This document shows, in pieces, positions 44,992 through 53,540 of a DNA stretch of 64,000 bases; the first letter of the stretch is position 1, and every line of letters starts with the position of its first letter. The stretch lies in contig NZ_SJPI01000001.1 of NCBI RefSeq assembly GCF_007859865.1, forward strand, positions 3,223,406 to 3,287,405, given 5' to 3'. The notes beneath the pieces were generated by a model, which saw only the letters and a list, made by a program, of their open reading frames with translations, did not search any database and was not told the origin of the DNA. Both the position numbers and the translations under genes were made by a program. Source of the stretch: Rubripirellula amarantea (GTDB taxonomy: Bacteria; Planctomycetota; Planctomycetia; Pirellulales; Pirellulaceae).

Positions 44992-45644
44992 ACTTGGTCA
45001 AGCGAAAATGGTGGTTCGTTAGTGCAATCGTGGCTGGATCGGTCGTCGTGCTGTGCTATTGGCCGCTCTTTCATGTCGTATCGTTGGAACAAGCCGACAA
45101 GGACTTGGCTGACAAAAAGCAGGCTAGTTTTGAACCGGTGGCGTTCGTGGAAACGTTCTGGTCAAAGCAATTGATTCCGGGCGCCGATCGCGCTGTCGAC
45201 GTATCCGAACTGATGGAAGCGATCCGCAAAGATCGGCAGGCTGCACGCAGAGAGTTCGGTCGAAGCGTGGGGCTAAGTTCTACCTATTACTACTTTGTCA
45301 GCGGCACCGGACGTGTCATCGACCATAGCTCAAATTCCATCGGGATAGCACTTGATGACAATGCTGCGGAAGTTCAAGTGTCGCTAGAAACAGGACCTGT
45401 GTTCGGGAATGCGGTTCGTGATGGGACGGCGTTGTTAGATGTGAACGATTTCACCAATTCGCAAGACTTCAATGCGGTATCGTCAGAAATCAATCGCCGA
45501 ATCGAAGCGGACGTGTTGCCCGAGTTGCGTGAGCAATCACAACCTGGTGCGATGATCCGCTTCGTTGGTTGTGCCCAGATTTCAGACGAGGACACCGACC
45601 TGAATCCGTTGCGAGTTGTTCCGATCATCGGGGAGACGCCATGA
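44988..45644 (+). CDS. DUF2291 family protein, Rbs-associated
   Basis: 218 residues with one N-terminal membrane helix ([20 protein letters not shown]) and a periplasmic domain ([39 protein letters not shown]). DUF2291 genes sit inside sugar ABC operons in several phyla, but their function is unknown. The GTG start at 44988 overlaps the RbsB stop (GTGA), and its own stop overlaps the RbsA ATG (ATGA), so the five central genes are read as one unit. Its place between receptor and ATPase suggests a transporter accessory. Confidence 0.88.
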   Translation: MNLVKRKWWFVSAIVAGSVVVLCYWPLFHVVSLEQADKDLADKKQASFEPVAFVETFWSKQLIPGADRAVDVSELMEAIRKDRQAARREFGRSVGLSSTYYYFVSGTGRVIDHSSNSIGIALDDNAAEVQVSLETGPVFGNAVRDGTALLDVNDFTNSQDFNAVSSEINRRIEADVLPELREQSQPGAMIRFVGCAQISDEDTDLNPLRVVPIIGETP

Positions 45645-47176
45645 CGGAAGTAAGTGAGATCGTTCTTCAGGCCCGACAGATTTCGAAGTCGTTCCCCGGT
45701 GTCAAAGCACTCGACGCCGTTGATCTAACCTTGCGTGCTGGACGATTGACAGCGCTGCTTGGAGAGAACGGTGCTGGTAAATCAACGTTGATGAACATTC
45801 TTGCCGGTGTTCAGACTCCCGATAGTGGCGAATTGATTCTAGGTGGTAGTCCGGTTGCATTAACGAGTCCACGTCACGCGCTCGATCTCGGCATCGCCAT
45901 GATTCACCAGGAACTCAGCCTTGTTCCTGACCTGACCGTTGCCGAGAACATCTTCCTGGGACGCGAACCGCGATTGTTTGATGCGTTGATCGATTACCAA
46001 ACGATGAACCGTCGTGCTGCAGAATGGCTGAAGCTATTGGAACTCGATGTCCTGCCAACAACCGTTGTGGGACGATTGCGAGTGGGCCAACAACAGTTAG
46101 TCGAGATTGCTCGCGCGATGGCCGGCGATGTTCGCATTCTGATCATGGACGAACCCACGTCGGCTATCACCGAGCATGAAACGGAAGTGCTATTTCGTTG
46201 CATCAACGATCTGAAGCGACAAAACGTAGCCGTCGTTTATATCACTCATCGACTGGAAGAGCTTTCGCGAATCGCCGACGACGTCGCGGTGATGCGTGAC
46301 GGTTGCATGATGGGTACCGCGGAACTGGGGGCGATCAGCCAAGAACAAATGGTCCACATGATGGCTGGTCGAGAATTGAAAGCCTCGGTTAGGACTTCGC
46401 ATGCGTTGGGTGACGATGTGTTGCGAGTCGAAAGTGTTTCGCTGCCCCATCCCACACGTCCGGCGGATTTTCTGGTGCGCGACGTTAGCTTTCGTGTCCG
46501 TAAAGGCGAAGTGCTAGGGATATTTGGATTGATGGGGGCTGGCCGCACCGAACTGCTTGAATGCATTTTTGGTTTACACGATGGCGTGGCGACCGGTGAT
46601 GTTTATGTCAACGATCGCCACGTTGAAATCCGATCGCCGCGGGACGCCATACGCAGCGGCATCGCGCTCGTTCCTGAGGATCGCAAACGAGACGGACTGG
46701 TTTTGTCGATGACCGTCGCGGAAAACGCTAGCCTGGCTAGTCTTGCCCAGGCCGAGCGGTATGGACTGCTCAATCGCCGAGCGGAACACGAACATGTGCA
46801 ACGCTATGTCAAACGGTTCCGTGTGAAGTCGCCTTCACTACGTGAGTGCATCGTAAACCTGAGCGGTGGAAACCAGCAGAAAGTGATCCTCGCGAAGTGG
46901 CTTGCGACCGGACCGACAGTCCTGATGCTCGATGAGCCCACACGCGGTATCGACGTTCAGGCAAAGTCTGAAATCTACACCTTGATCAATGAACTAACCG
47001 CCGAAGGACTCGCCGTGGTGATCGTATCGTCTGAGTTACCCGAAGTGATGGCGGTTTCCGATCGCATCGTTGTATTGTGCGAAGGTAGGGAAACAGCCGA
47101 ACTTGACCGAAAGCATGCGACGGATGAACAGATCTTGAGTGCTGCCTTGCCGCGAGGAGCAGCCATTCCATGCTAA
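45641..47176 (+). CDS. rbsA: Ribose-type ABC transporter ATP-binding protein
   Basis: 511 residues, two ATPase halves. First Walker A GENGAGKST at 41-49, then VGRLRVGQQQLVEIARAMAG and ILIMDEPTSAIT. The second half lacks a good Walker A (FGLMGAGRTELLE) but has NLSGGNQQKVILAKWLA and LMLDEPTRGIDV. This degenerate second site is normal for RbsA/MglA/AraG. The ATG at 45641 overlaps the DUF2291 stop. It powers uptake with RbsC. Confidence 0.93.
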   Translation: MTEVSEIVLQARQISKSFPGVKALDAVDLTLRAGRLTALLGENGAGKSTLMNILAGVQTPDSGELILGGSPVALTSPRHALDLGIAMIHQELSLVPDLTVAENIFLGREPRLFDALIDYQTMNRRAAEWLKLLELDVLPTTVVGRLRVGQQQLVEIARAMAGDVRILIMDEPTSAITEHETEVLFRCINDLKRQNVAVVYITHRLEELSRIADDVAVMRDGCMMGTAELGAISQEQMVHMMAGRELKASVRTSHALGDDVLRVESVSLPHPTRPADFLVRDVSFRVRKGEVLGIFGLMGAGRTELLECIFGLHDGVATGDVYVNDRHVEIRSPRDAIRSGIALVPEDRKRDGLVLSMTVAENASLASLAQAERYGLLNRRAEHEHVQRYVKRFRVKSPSLRECIVNLSGGNQQKVILAKWLATGPTVLMLDEPTRGIDVQAKSEIYTLINELTAEGLAVVIVSSELPEVMAVSDRIVVLCEGRETAELDRKHATDEQILSAALPRGAAIPC

Positions 47177-48141
47177 AGGTTGATCGTGGCCACATTGCGA
47201 AGTTCCAGTCGCTCATCGCGCTAGCCGTGATGCTAGTCGGAATGAGTCTATTGTCTGAAAGTTTTTTGACCACGGAAAATGGACTGAACATTCTTCGCCA
47301 GATATCGGTGAACCTCTGTCTTTCGATCGGAATGACGCTGATCATTTTAGCTGGCGGAATTGACCTGTCGGTAGGAGCAGTGCTTGCTCTTTCCGGCGCG
47401 GTGGCGGCGGGCTTACTCAAAAACGGGCTCCGACTTGACTTTTTAGGTGTGCAATTGCAGTTCACCGTTTTCGGTTCGATCGTTGCTGGCTTGCTTGCCG
47501 GTGCCGCAGCAGGTCTGTTCAACGGAGTCGCAATCACCCGGTTCAAGTTGCCGCCCTTCGTCGCGACGCTCGGGATGTTCAGTATTGCTCGCGGTTTGAC
47601 GATGTTGTGGACGGGAGGTTTTCCGGTCACGGGACTAGGTCCAACATTTGGCATCATTGGTACGGGCGTGTTCTTAAAAGTTCCCGTTCCCGTTTGGATT
47701 ACTGCGGCGTTGGTGGGTGCGTTCGTATTGCTAACAAGGATGACACGATTCGGCAGACATCTTTATGCCGTCGGTGGCAACGAGCGAGCGGCATTGTTGA
47801 CGGGGCTTCCGGTGACGGGTATCAAGATCGCCGTTTACTCGATTGGCGGATTGCTTTCCGCAGTTGCGGGACTGATCGTGACGTCGCGGCTCGATTCGGC
47901 GCAGCCCAACGCTGGTTTGGGTTATGAACTCGATTCAATTGCTGCGGTGGTGATTGGTGGAACTTCGCTATCGGGCGGTCGCGGAAGTGTAATGGGGACC
48001 GTGATCGGATGCCTAATCATTGGCGTTCTTAATAACGGTCTATTCTTGCTGAATGTTTCTCCGTTCTGGCAACAAGTTGTCAAAGGATTTGTAATCTTGG
48101 CCGCCGTAGCGATCGACAGAATGAGTCAACCGGAAAGGTAG
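47170..48141 (+). CDS. rbsC: Ribose-type ABC transporter permease
   Basis: 323 residues and eight to ten membrane helices, with the family phrases LIILAGGIDLSVGAVLALSG, FVATLGMFSIARGLTMLWTG and AAVVIGGTSLSGGRGSVMGT. It forms the inner-membrane channel with RbsA. Its ATG overlaps the end of rbsA by seven bases. The next gene, rbsK, begins one base after its stop. Confidence 0.93.
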   Translation: MLKVDRGHIAKFQSLIALAVMLVGMSLLSESFLTTENGLNILRQISVNLCLSIGMTLIILAGGIDLSVGAVLALSGAVAAGLLKNGLRLDFLGVQLQFTVFGSIVAGLLAGAAAGLFNGVAITRFKLPPFVATLGMFSIARGLTMLWTGGFPVTGLGPTFGIIGTGVFLKVPVPVWITAALVGAFVLLTRMTRFGRHLYAVGGNERAALLTGLPVTGIKIAVYSIGGLLSAVAGLIVTSRLDSAQPNAGLGYELDSIAAVVIGGTSLSGGRGSVMGTVIGCLIIGVLNNGLFLLNVSPFWQQVVKGFVILAAVAIDRMSQPER

Positions 48142-48142
48142 C

Positions 48143-49090
48143 ATGACTGAACACTCGACCTCTCAACGAAGAATCTGCGTCGTTGGTTCTGCCAACATTG
48201 ATCTGACGTTTCGCACGTCGCGTTTTCCGGAGCCCGGTGAAACGATCACCGGCCGATCGTTGCATCAAGGCATGGGCGGCAAAGGGGCTAATCAAGCGGT
48301 CGTTGCGGCGCGACTTGGGGCACAGGTTTCCTTCGTGGCTAGAGTTGGCAACGACAGTTTTGGAACGCAAGCCATTGAGGCATATCAAGCGGACGGAATT
48401 GATACGTCATTCATCCGTCGTTCCGAGAACCAGCCGACCGGAACGGCAGCCATCTTGGTTGACGATCATGCGGAAAATTGCATCGTGGTGGTCGCGGGGG
48501 CAAATGCCGAGCTTAGTTCCGAAGATATCGTCGCCGCCTCGACGGTCATCGAAAGTTCCAACGTCTTACTGTGTCAATTGGAAACCCCGGTGGAAGCTGC
48601 GACGGAGGCGTTTCGATTGGCTCGTGCGGCAAACGTTTTGACGGTACTGACTCCTGCGCCGGCCGAACATGTTACCGGTGAATTGCTAAACCTTTGCGAC
48701 GTATGCGTGCTCAACAAAACTGAGATCGAGTTATTGGTTGACCAGTCAGTTAATACGGAAGCCGAGGCCGTTCTCGCCGCCGAGTTGCTTCGCAAGCGTG
48801 GCGTCAACCGGGTCGCTTTGACGTTGGGAAGCGACGGTGTGGTGATTCAGGACGAACAGGGATCAATGTTCATTCCTGCTACGACGGTTCGGGCAGTCGA
48901 TAGCACTGGCGCGGGCGACGCGTTCACCGGGGCACTTGCTGTTTCGCTTGCTAGCGGACTCAGTCTTGCCGATGCTGCTCGTCGCGCTGGAATCGTGGCG
49001 GCCATCTCGGTTACTAGACTCGGCACTCAAACGTCCTTTCCCACTGTTGAGGAAGTCGCCGACTGGAACACGAAAGAGGCAATGCAATGA
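48143..49090 (+). CDS. rbsK: Ribokinase
   Basis: 315 residues, PfkB family. Substrate motif GGKGANQAVVAARLGA (45-60), ATP/anion-hole motif DSTGAGDAFTG (253-263) with the catalytic D259, and VCVLNKTEIELL. It phosphorylates D-ribose to ribose 5-phosphate, feeding the pentose phosphate pathway. An AGGTA-like site precedes the ATG at 48143. It closes the operon; the next DUF1593 gene starts 124 bases later on the same strand and could be cotranscribed. Confidence 0.93.
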   Translation: MTEHSTSQRRICVVGSANIDLTFRTSRFPEPGETITGRSLHQGMGGKGANQAVVAARLGAQVSFVARVGNDSFGTQAIEAYQADGIDTSFIRRSENQPTGTAAILVDDHAENCIVVVAGANAELSSEDIVAASTVIESSNVLLCQLETPVEAATEAFRLARAANVLTVLTPAPAEHVTGELLNLCDVCVLNKTEIELLVDQSVNTEAEAVLAAELLRKRGVNRVALTLGSDGVVIQDEQGSMFIPATTVRAVDSTGAGDAFTGALAVSLASGLSLADAARRAGIVAAISVTRLGTQTSFPTVEEVADWNTKEAMQ

Positions 49091-49214
49091 GACTAGCCAT
49101 GAAACATTTTAAGGTCAGCATGCGTCCCTAGACGATTGTGCCGACGATGCACCAATATTTTCGCTCCTACTTCGCAGCACCTTTACCCTCCCGATCGACC
49201 TACAAGCCAACGCC

Positions 49215-50561
49215 ATGAACCGACAACTCTCTTTTATCGCCTCTGCTTTCGTCATCGTCGCTGGCATTGTGCCGCTCGTGCGAGCAGACAATTCATCGAC
49301 GGTCTCTGACAAGCCTCGGATAATCACCACCACCGACCTTGGTGCGGACCCGGATGACGAACAATCCCTTGTCCGCTTGTTGGTGAGCGCCAACGAATTT
49401 GAAATGGAGGGGCTAATCGTTGCGACGGGGTGTTGGAAAAAGTCGCAAGCCGACACGAAGATGCTCGACAAAATCGTCGATGCCTACGGTGAGTGCGTTG
49501 ACAATTTGAGAGTCCACGCAGAGGGTTACCCTTCGCTGGAGTATCTGCGATCGATTTCCGTGATGGGGCAAACCGGCTACGGTATGAGTGACGTCGGCGA
49601 AGGAAAAGATAGTCCCGGTTCTGACATGATTATCGCGTCGGTTGACAAGGACGATCCGCGTCCGGTTTGGGTTGGTTGCTGGGGAGGCGCGAACAACGTC
49701 GCACAGGCAATTTGGAAAGTGCGGGCGACTCGAACGCAAGCAGAACTCGAGTCTTTCCTGTCGAAAATGCGCGTGTTTGATATTCTCGGCCAAGACGATG
49801 CGGGAGCTTGGATTGCGAAGAACTTTCCCGACCTTTTCTATATCCGCGCAACCGGGGTTTATGGTTGGCAGCCATCGGATGAAAACCTCGACAATCACAT
49901 CCAAAACCATGGTCCGCTCGGGGCGGTTTATCCCGATCGCAAGTGGGCGACCGAAGGGGATACTCCGGCCTTCATGCACGTATACCCCAACGGTTTGAAC
50001 GATCCTGATAAGGTAGACCAGGGTGGCTGGGGCGGTCGGTTTAGTACGACCAAGATAGCCGGGATACGCAGCATGAAGCCAGTCACCAATGAAGGCGACT
50101 TCGATCCTTATTTGATGTATGGCAATACGTCCGAAGGAAGCAAGGCAATTAAACGCTGGAGCGACGCCTACGACAACGACTTCGCTGCTCGCATGGATTG
50201 GACCATCACCAGCCAACGATCGGACGCGAATCATCATCCCATTGCCGTTTTGAATGGTGACAGGACACGCCGCGTGTTGGACATCTCGGCCACTCCGGGA
50301 GGCACCGTGGATCTCAACGCCGATGGATCGAGCGACCCTGATAACGATGCATTGACATATGCATGGTCGTTCTACGAAGAGCCCAGTTCCTACGACGGCG
50401 AAGTGAAAATTCAGGGCGATTCGGACTTGTCTGCAAGCGTGGCTATCCCGTCCGCCGCGGCGGGTAAGACCTTACACATCATTTTGGAAGTCCACGACGA
50501 CGGGGAACCTCGTTTGTACGCGTATCGTCGTGTGATCATCCAAGTTGAGGCTGCGAAGTAA
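49215..50561 (+). CDS. Secreted DUF1593 protein with PKD-like tail (copy 2)
   Basis: 448 residues with the same plan as the copy at 39269: signal peptide ending VPLVRA, then TTDLGADPDDEQSLVRLLVS, VGCWGGANNVAQAIWKV, FDILGQDDAGAWIAKNFPD, and a C-terminal PKD-like segment (TVDLNADGSSDPDNDALTY). The two share nearly every family motif but are different enough that they did not arise by a recent duplication. It follows rbsK on the same strand. It may release sugar from a furanosyl substrate for the transporter; no activity is shown by sequence alone. Confidence 0.82.
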   Translation: MNRQLSFIASAFVIVAGIVPLVRADNSSTVSDKPRIITTTDLGADPDDEQSLVRLLVSANEFEMEGLIVATGCWKKSQADTKMLDKIVDAYGECVDNLRVHAEGYPSLEYLRSISVMGQTGYGMSDVGEGKDSPGSDMIIASVDKDDPRPVWVGCWGGANNVAQAIWKVRATRTQAELESFLSKMRVFDILGQDDAGAWIAKNFPDLFYIRATGVYGWQPSDENLDNHIQNHGPLGAVYPDRKWATEGDTPAFMHVYPNGLNDPDKVDQGGWGGRFSTTKIAGIRSMKPVTNEGDFDPYLMYGNTSEGSKAIKRWSDAYDNDFAARMDWTITSQRSDANHHPIAVLNGDRTRRVLDISATPGGTVDLNADGSSDPDNDALTYAWSFYEEPSSYDGEVKIQGDSDLSASVAIPSAAAGKTLHIILEVHDDGEPRLYAYRRVIIQVEAAK

Positions 50562-50592
50562 AGCTAGCTGCGTAAGCTGGCCGAAACCGGTT

Positions 50593-51597
50593 CTACTTCA
50601 ACGCATTCATTCTTGCTTTCCAGTCGCGAAGATAGTCATGACGCCAGCGATTGACTGTCTTCGCTCCGTCACGATTATTTTCGCGAAGCTCCGCCTTAGG
50701 GCTGTCGGTCCAGTAATGCGGACCGTGTTCGGTTGCAAAGAACGAGCCACCCCAGTGTTCGCCGGTCGGATCCTCCGGTGGACCCTTCAGCAGATAAAGC
50801 AGTGACGGCGTGTCCCCCATTTTGATGTCGCGTTTCTTGTTCCAAAACAGTTCGCCCAGCGCCCCGTGGTTTCGAACGTTGCGTTTGACGAATTCGAGAT
50901 TGCCCCATTCGCCGTCCTGTTTGCCGCCCATGTACATTCCCCGAAATGTCGTGTTACTTTCGATCCACCAAAGGTCAGTGTGCCTGTTAAACAGGAAGTC
51001 TCGAGCGGCTTGGTCGTGTCGAGTGTTCCAGGAACCGATCGAGTACACGCGAAGCTTGTCCTTGATCGAAGGATCATCGTGGACGGCTTGAGCAACATCG
51101 GTGATGCTGCCCCAAACAAGAATCCAAAGCGGACGGTCGTCGTTTGCTTTTGCTCGCTGGACGATCAACCGTGAACCGTTGGTTGGTTGACTCCAGCCTT
51201 TCGCAGGCGCAGCTTCGATGGCACCTTGGACGGCGATGTCACGCAGTGCTTGAGGTGTGGGGTATTGGTTACCCGAGTTTCGTTGCAGGCGAGGAAAGTC
51301 AGCTTCGTAGGCATCAATGACCTCAGCGATATGCTTCACGCGGCCCTCATGAGGCGGTGACGAAATGATCCCTTCGAGGTCGAGCACGTCCGCGTAAAGC
51401 AACAGGTGGACTAGCGATTGGAAGTCGTCTGGGTCCGATCCGCCAATGTCCGTCGAAACAATCACTCGCGGGTGATCGCCCGCCAACGCTCCCTCACCCG
51501 TTGCCACGTTGCCTTGGTCGGCGCTCGCGGTTGGTTGGTAAACGAATCCAATGAAAAGCACAAAGCAGGACAATATGCGAGCAAGGGTAAAAAGCAT
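50593..51597 (-). CDS. DUF1593-type protein without PKD tail (copy 3)
   Basis: 334 residues from the ATG at 51597 (MLFTLARILSCFVLFIGFVY signal). The first motif is STDIGGSDPDDFQSLVHLLL, with one more residue before the PDD than in copies 1 and 2, followed by ILVWGSITDVAQAVHDD and LRVYSIGSWNTRHDQAARDF. It stops at the point where the other copies go on to the PKD-like region. It is transcribed toward copy 2, with 31 bases between stops, and follows the GH51 gene by 96 bases on the same strand. The longer frame from 51630 adds eleven residues. Confidence 0.8.
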   Translation of the reverse strand: MLFTLARILSCFVLFIGFVYQPTASADQGNVATGEGALAGDHPRVIVSTDIGGSDPDDFQSLVHLLLYADVLDLEGIISSPPHEGRVKHIAEVIDAYEADFPRLQRNSGNQYPTPQALRDIAVQGAIEAAPAKGWSQPTNGSRLIVQRAKANDDRPLWILVWGSITDVAQAVHDDPSIKDKLRVYSIGSWNTRHDQAARDFLFNRHTDLWWIESNTTFRGMYMGGKQDGEWGNLEFVKRNVRNHGALGELFWNKKRDIKMGDTPSLLYLLKGPPEDPTGEHWGGSFFATEHGPHYWTDSPKAELRENNRDGAKTVNRWRHDYLRDWKARMNALK

Positions 51598-51693
51598 GTT
51601 TGATTTCAAAGGGACAAGGCGGGACGCCAAAGGCTCAGTTTGGGAGCTAGCTTTCTCTGTTCCAAGACGATCTTTTCGGCGGGCGCAACGTTG

Positions 51694-53310
51694 TTACTTC
51701 GAATGAGTTGCGGACACCGTCGAAACACTGGCCGGAGGAAGCAAGAACTGTACCGTGTTGCCGACAGTTTTTAAATTCGAAATGGATCGAGGTTGAACGG
51801 CATCCGGAGTGTCGAACGTATTGTGGCCATCTAGTCGATCGGAGCGTAGTACTCGCCCATTCACATGGTCGAGGCTGTTTCCGGCGTAAGTGATTTCAAC
51901 AGGGTACGCATCGGTCGGTGACGTGTTCACCAGCGATACGGTAATCGTCCCATCGGTCGCAAGCGATGCCGAGGCGGATACCGCGTCGATCGAGTTGATC
52001 CAAGGCTTGCCTGGTTGTGCGTCTGCTTTAAAGCTTGAAGGGGGATTAAGCGGTGGCGCTTCGGCGCTATCGCACGTGTAGATAGGGCTTTCGAAAGTCA
52101 ATGGAATATGGCTGGAGCCCTGATGAACTTTGTACATCTCAAAGACGTGATACGTCGGGGTCAGTAAGATCTCGTCGTCGCGTGTCAGGATCATTGCCTG
52201 CAACACATTGACGACTTGCGCGATGTTGCCCATCGTGATGCGATCCGCATGTTCGTGGAAGATATGAAGGAACAGTGCAGCGGAAACGGCGTCGCGTATC
52301 GAGTTTTGTTGGTACAAGGCAGACGGCGTGTCAGTCCCCGGGTCATACCATGTGCCCCATTCATCAACGTACAGATCAAGACGCTTGTCAGGATCCGATT
52401 CGTCGAGGATAGCGATGTAATCCTCGATCAATTCCTTCACTTGATAGGTCTGCTGCATGACAGAGAACCATTCCGATTCAGGAAAATTCAATGCGGATCC
52501 TTTGACGTTCCAATCGGAATTGGGGAGCACGTAATAGTGCATGCTGAACGCGTCCGCGTGCTCGTGAGCGTTGCCCACGAGTGTCTTCATGAACGGCAAA
52601 TCACGGCCACTAGGTCCGTTGGCGACTTTAGTGATGCGGTTGCCGCTGAAGTCGCGAACGTAGGTGGCGTAGCGGCGATACAAATCCGAATAGTACTCGG
52701 CGGTCATGTTCCCACCGCATCCCCAATTTTCGTTTCCCACACCGAAGTATTTGACTCGCCAAGGCTTCTCTCGACCATTCTTGCGACGCAACTGCGCGAG
52801 TTCGCTTTGCGAATCGCTTGTCATGTACTCGACCCATTCTCGCATTTCTTCGACGGTACCTGATCCCACGTTGCCAGCCACGTAGGCTTCGCAGTCAAGG
52901 AGTTCGCAAAGATCCAGGAACTCGTGGGTGCCAAACGCGTTCGTCTCTTCGCCACCCCAGTAGATATTCAAGGTGCGTGGTCGTTGATCTCGCTGGCCGA
53001 TTCCATCTCGCCAGTGGTAGTCGTCAGCGAAGCAACCGCCAGGCCAGCGTAGTACAGGGACTTTTAGCTGTTTCAGAGCTTCAAGTACGTCTTTTCGATA
53101 GCCGCGAACGTTAGGTAAATTCGATTCAGGACCCACCCACAAACCGCCGTAAATGCATCCCCCTAAATGTTCGGCGAACTGTCCGTAAATCTCTGGTGCA
53201 ATGGTGTGGTCGGTTTGTGAAGGATCCACCGTGATCTTAATCTGGCATAGGGCGGGAGTCGCAGTGAGAAAAGACAGACAGCCCAGTAATAGATAACGCA
53301 GGGTTCGCAT
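51694..53310 (-). CDS. Secreted GH51 alpha-L-arabinofuranosidase
   Basis: 538 residues from ATG 53310, with a signal peptide ending ATPALC. GH51 landmarks: IYGQFAEHLGGCIYGGLW, LRWPGGCFADDYHWRDGIG, acid/base E194 in GVGNENWG, and nucleophile E317 in YVDEWGTWYD, then a C-terminal beta domain (GTITVSLVNTSPTDAYPVEI). It removes arabinofuranosyl side groups from arabinoxylan or arabinan. It is exported, unlike most intracellular GH51 enzymes. The frame reaches 53427 but those residues lie in the region of direct repeats and are not signal-like. Confidence 0.93.
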   Translation of the reverse strand: MRTLRYLLLGCLSFLTATPALCQIKITVDPSQTDHTIAPEIYGQFAEHLGGCIYGGLWVGPESNLPNVRGYRKDVLEALKQLKVPVLRWPGGCFADDYHWRDGIGQRDQRPRTLNIYWGGEETNAFGTHEFLDLCELLDCEAYVAGNVGSGTVEEMREWVEYMTSDSQSELAQLRRKNGREKPWRVKYFGVGNENWGCGGNMTAEYYSDLYRRYATYVRDFSGNRITKVANGPSGRDLPFMKTLVGNAHEHADAFSMHYYVLPNSDWNVKGSALNFPESEWFSVMQQTYQVKELIEDYIAILDESDPDKRLDLYVDEWGTWYDPGTDTPSALYQQNSIRDAVSAALFLHIFHEHADRITMGNIAQVVNVLQAMILTRDDEILLTPTYHVFEMYKVHQGSSHIPLTFESPIYTCDSAEAPPLNPPSSFKADAQPGKPWINSIDAVSASASLATDGTITVSLVNTSPTDAYPVEITYAGNSLDHVNGRVLRSDRLDGHNTFDTPDAVQPRSISNLKTVGNTVQFLLPPASVSTVSATHSK

Positions 53311-53362
53311 CGGTTCGCATTGGGAATAGGGTTCAGGAATGGCGAGCACGTTTAGACGTCGC

Positions 53363-53405
53363 GGCCACATGTCGAGGTCACATTCAGTGGCCACATGTCG
53401 CGGTC
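53363..53405. promoter_or_regulatory. Direct repeats upstream of the GH51 gene
   Basis: GGCCACATGTCG occurs at 53363-53374 and 53389-53400, starts 26 bases apart, both followed by a GGTC. Spacing of about two and a half helical turns and a position about 55 bases before the start codon suggest binding sites for an activator or repressor. Confidence 0.45.
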
Positions 53406-53540
53406 GAATTTCGTGGGCAGGTGGCAAGCGATGGTTGCATCAGCCTTTGATCAAGTCATCTGACGACATCAACACTTTCCGCCTGTTATCCGTGGTGCTT
53501 GCCAGTCCGCCGTGGCGGGGAATGGCAAAACTCGGCGAAA

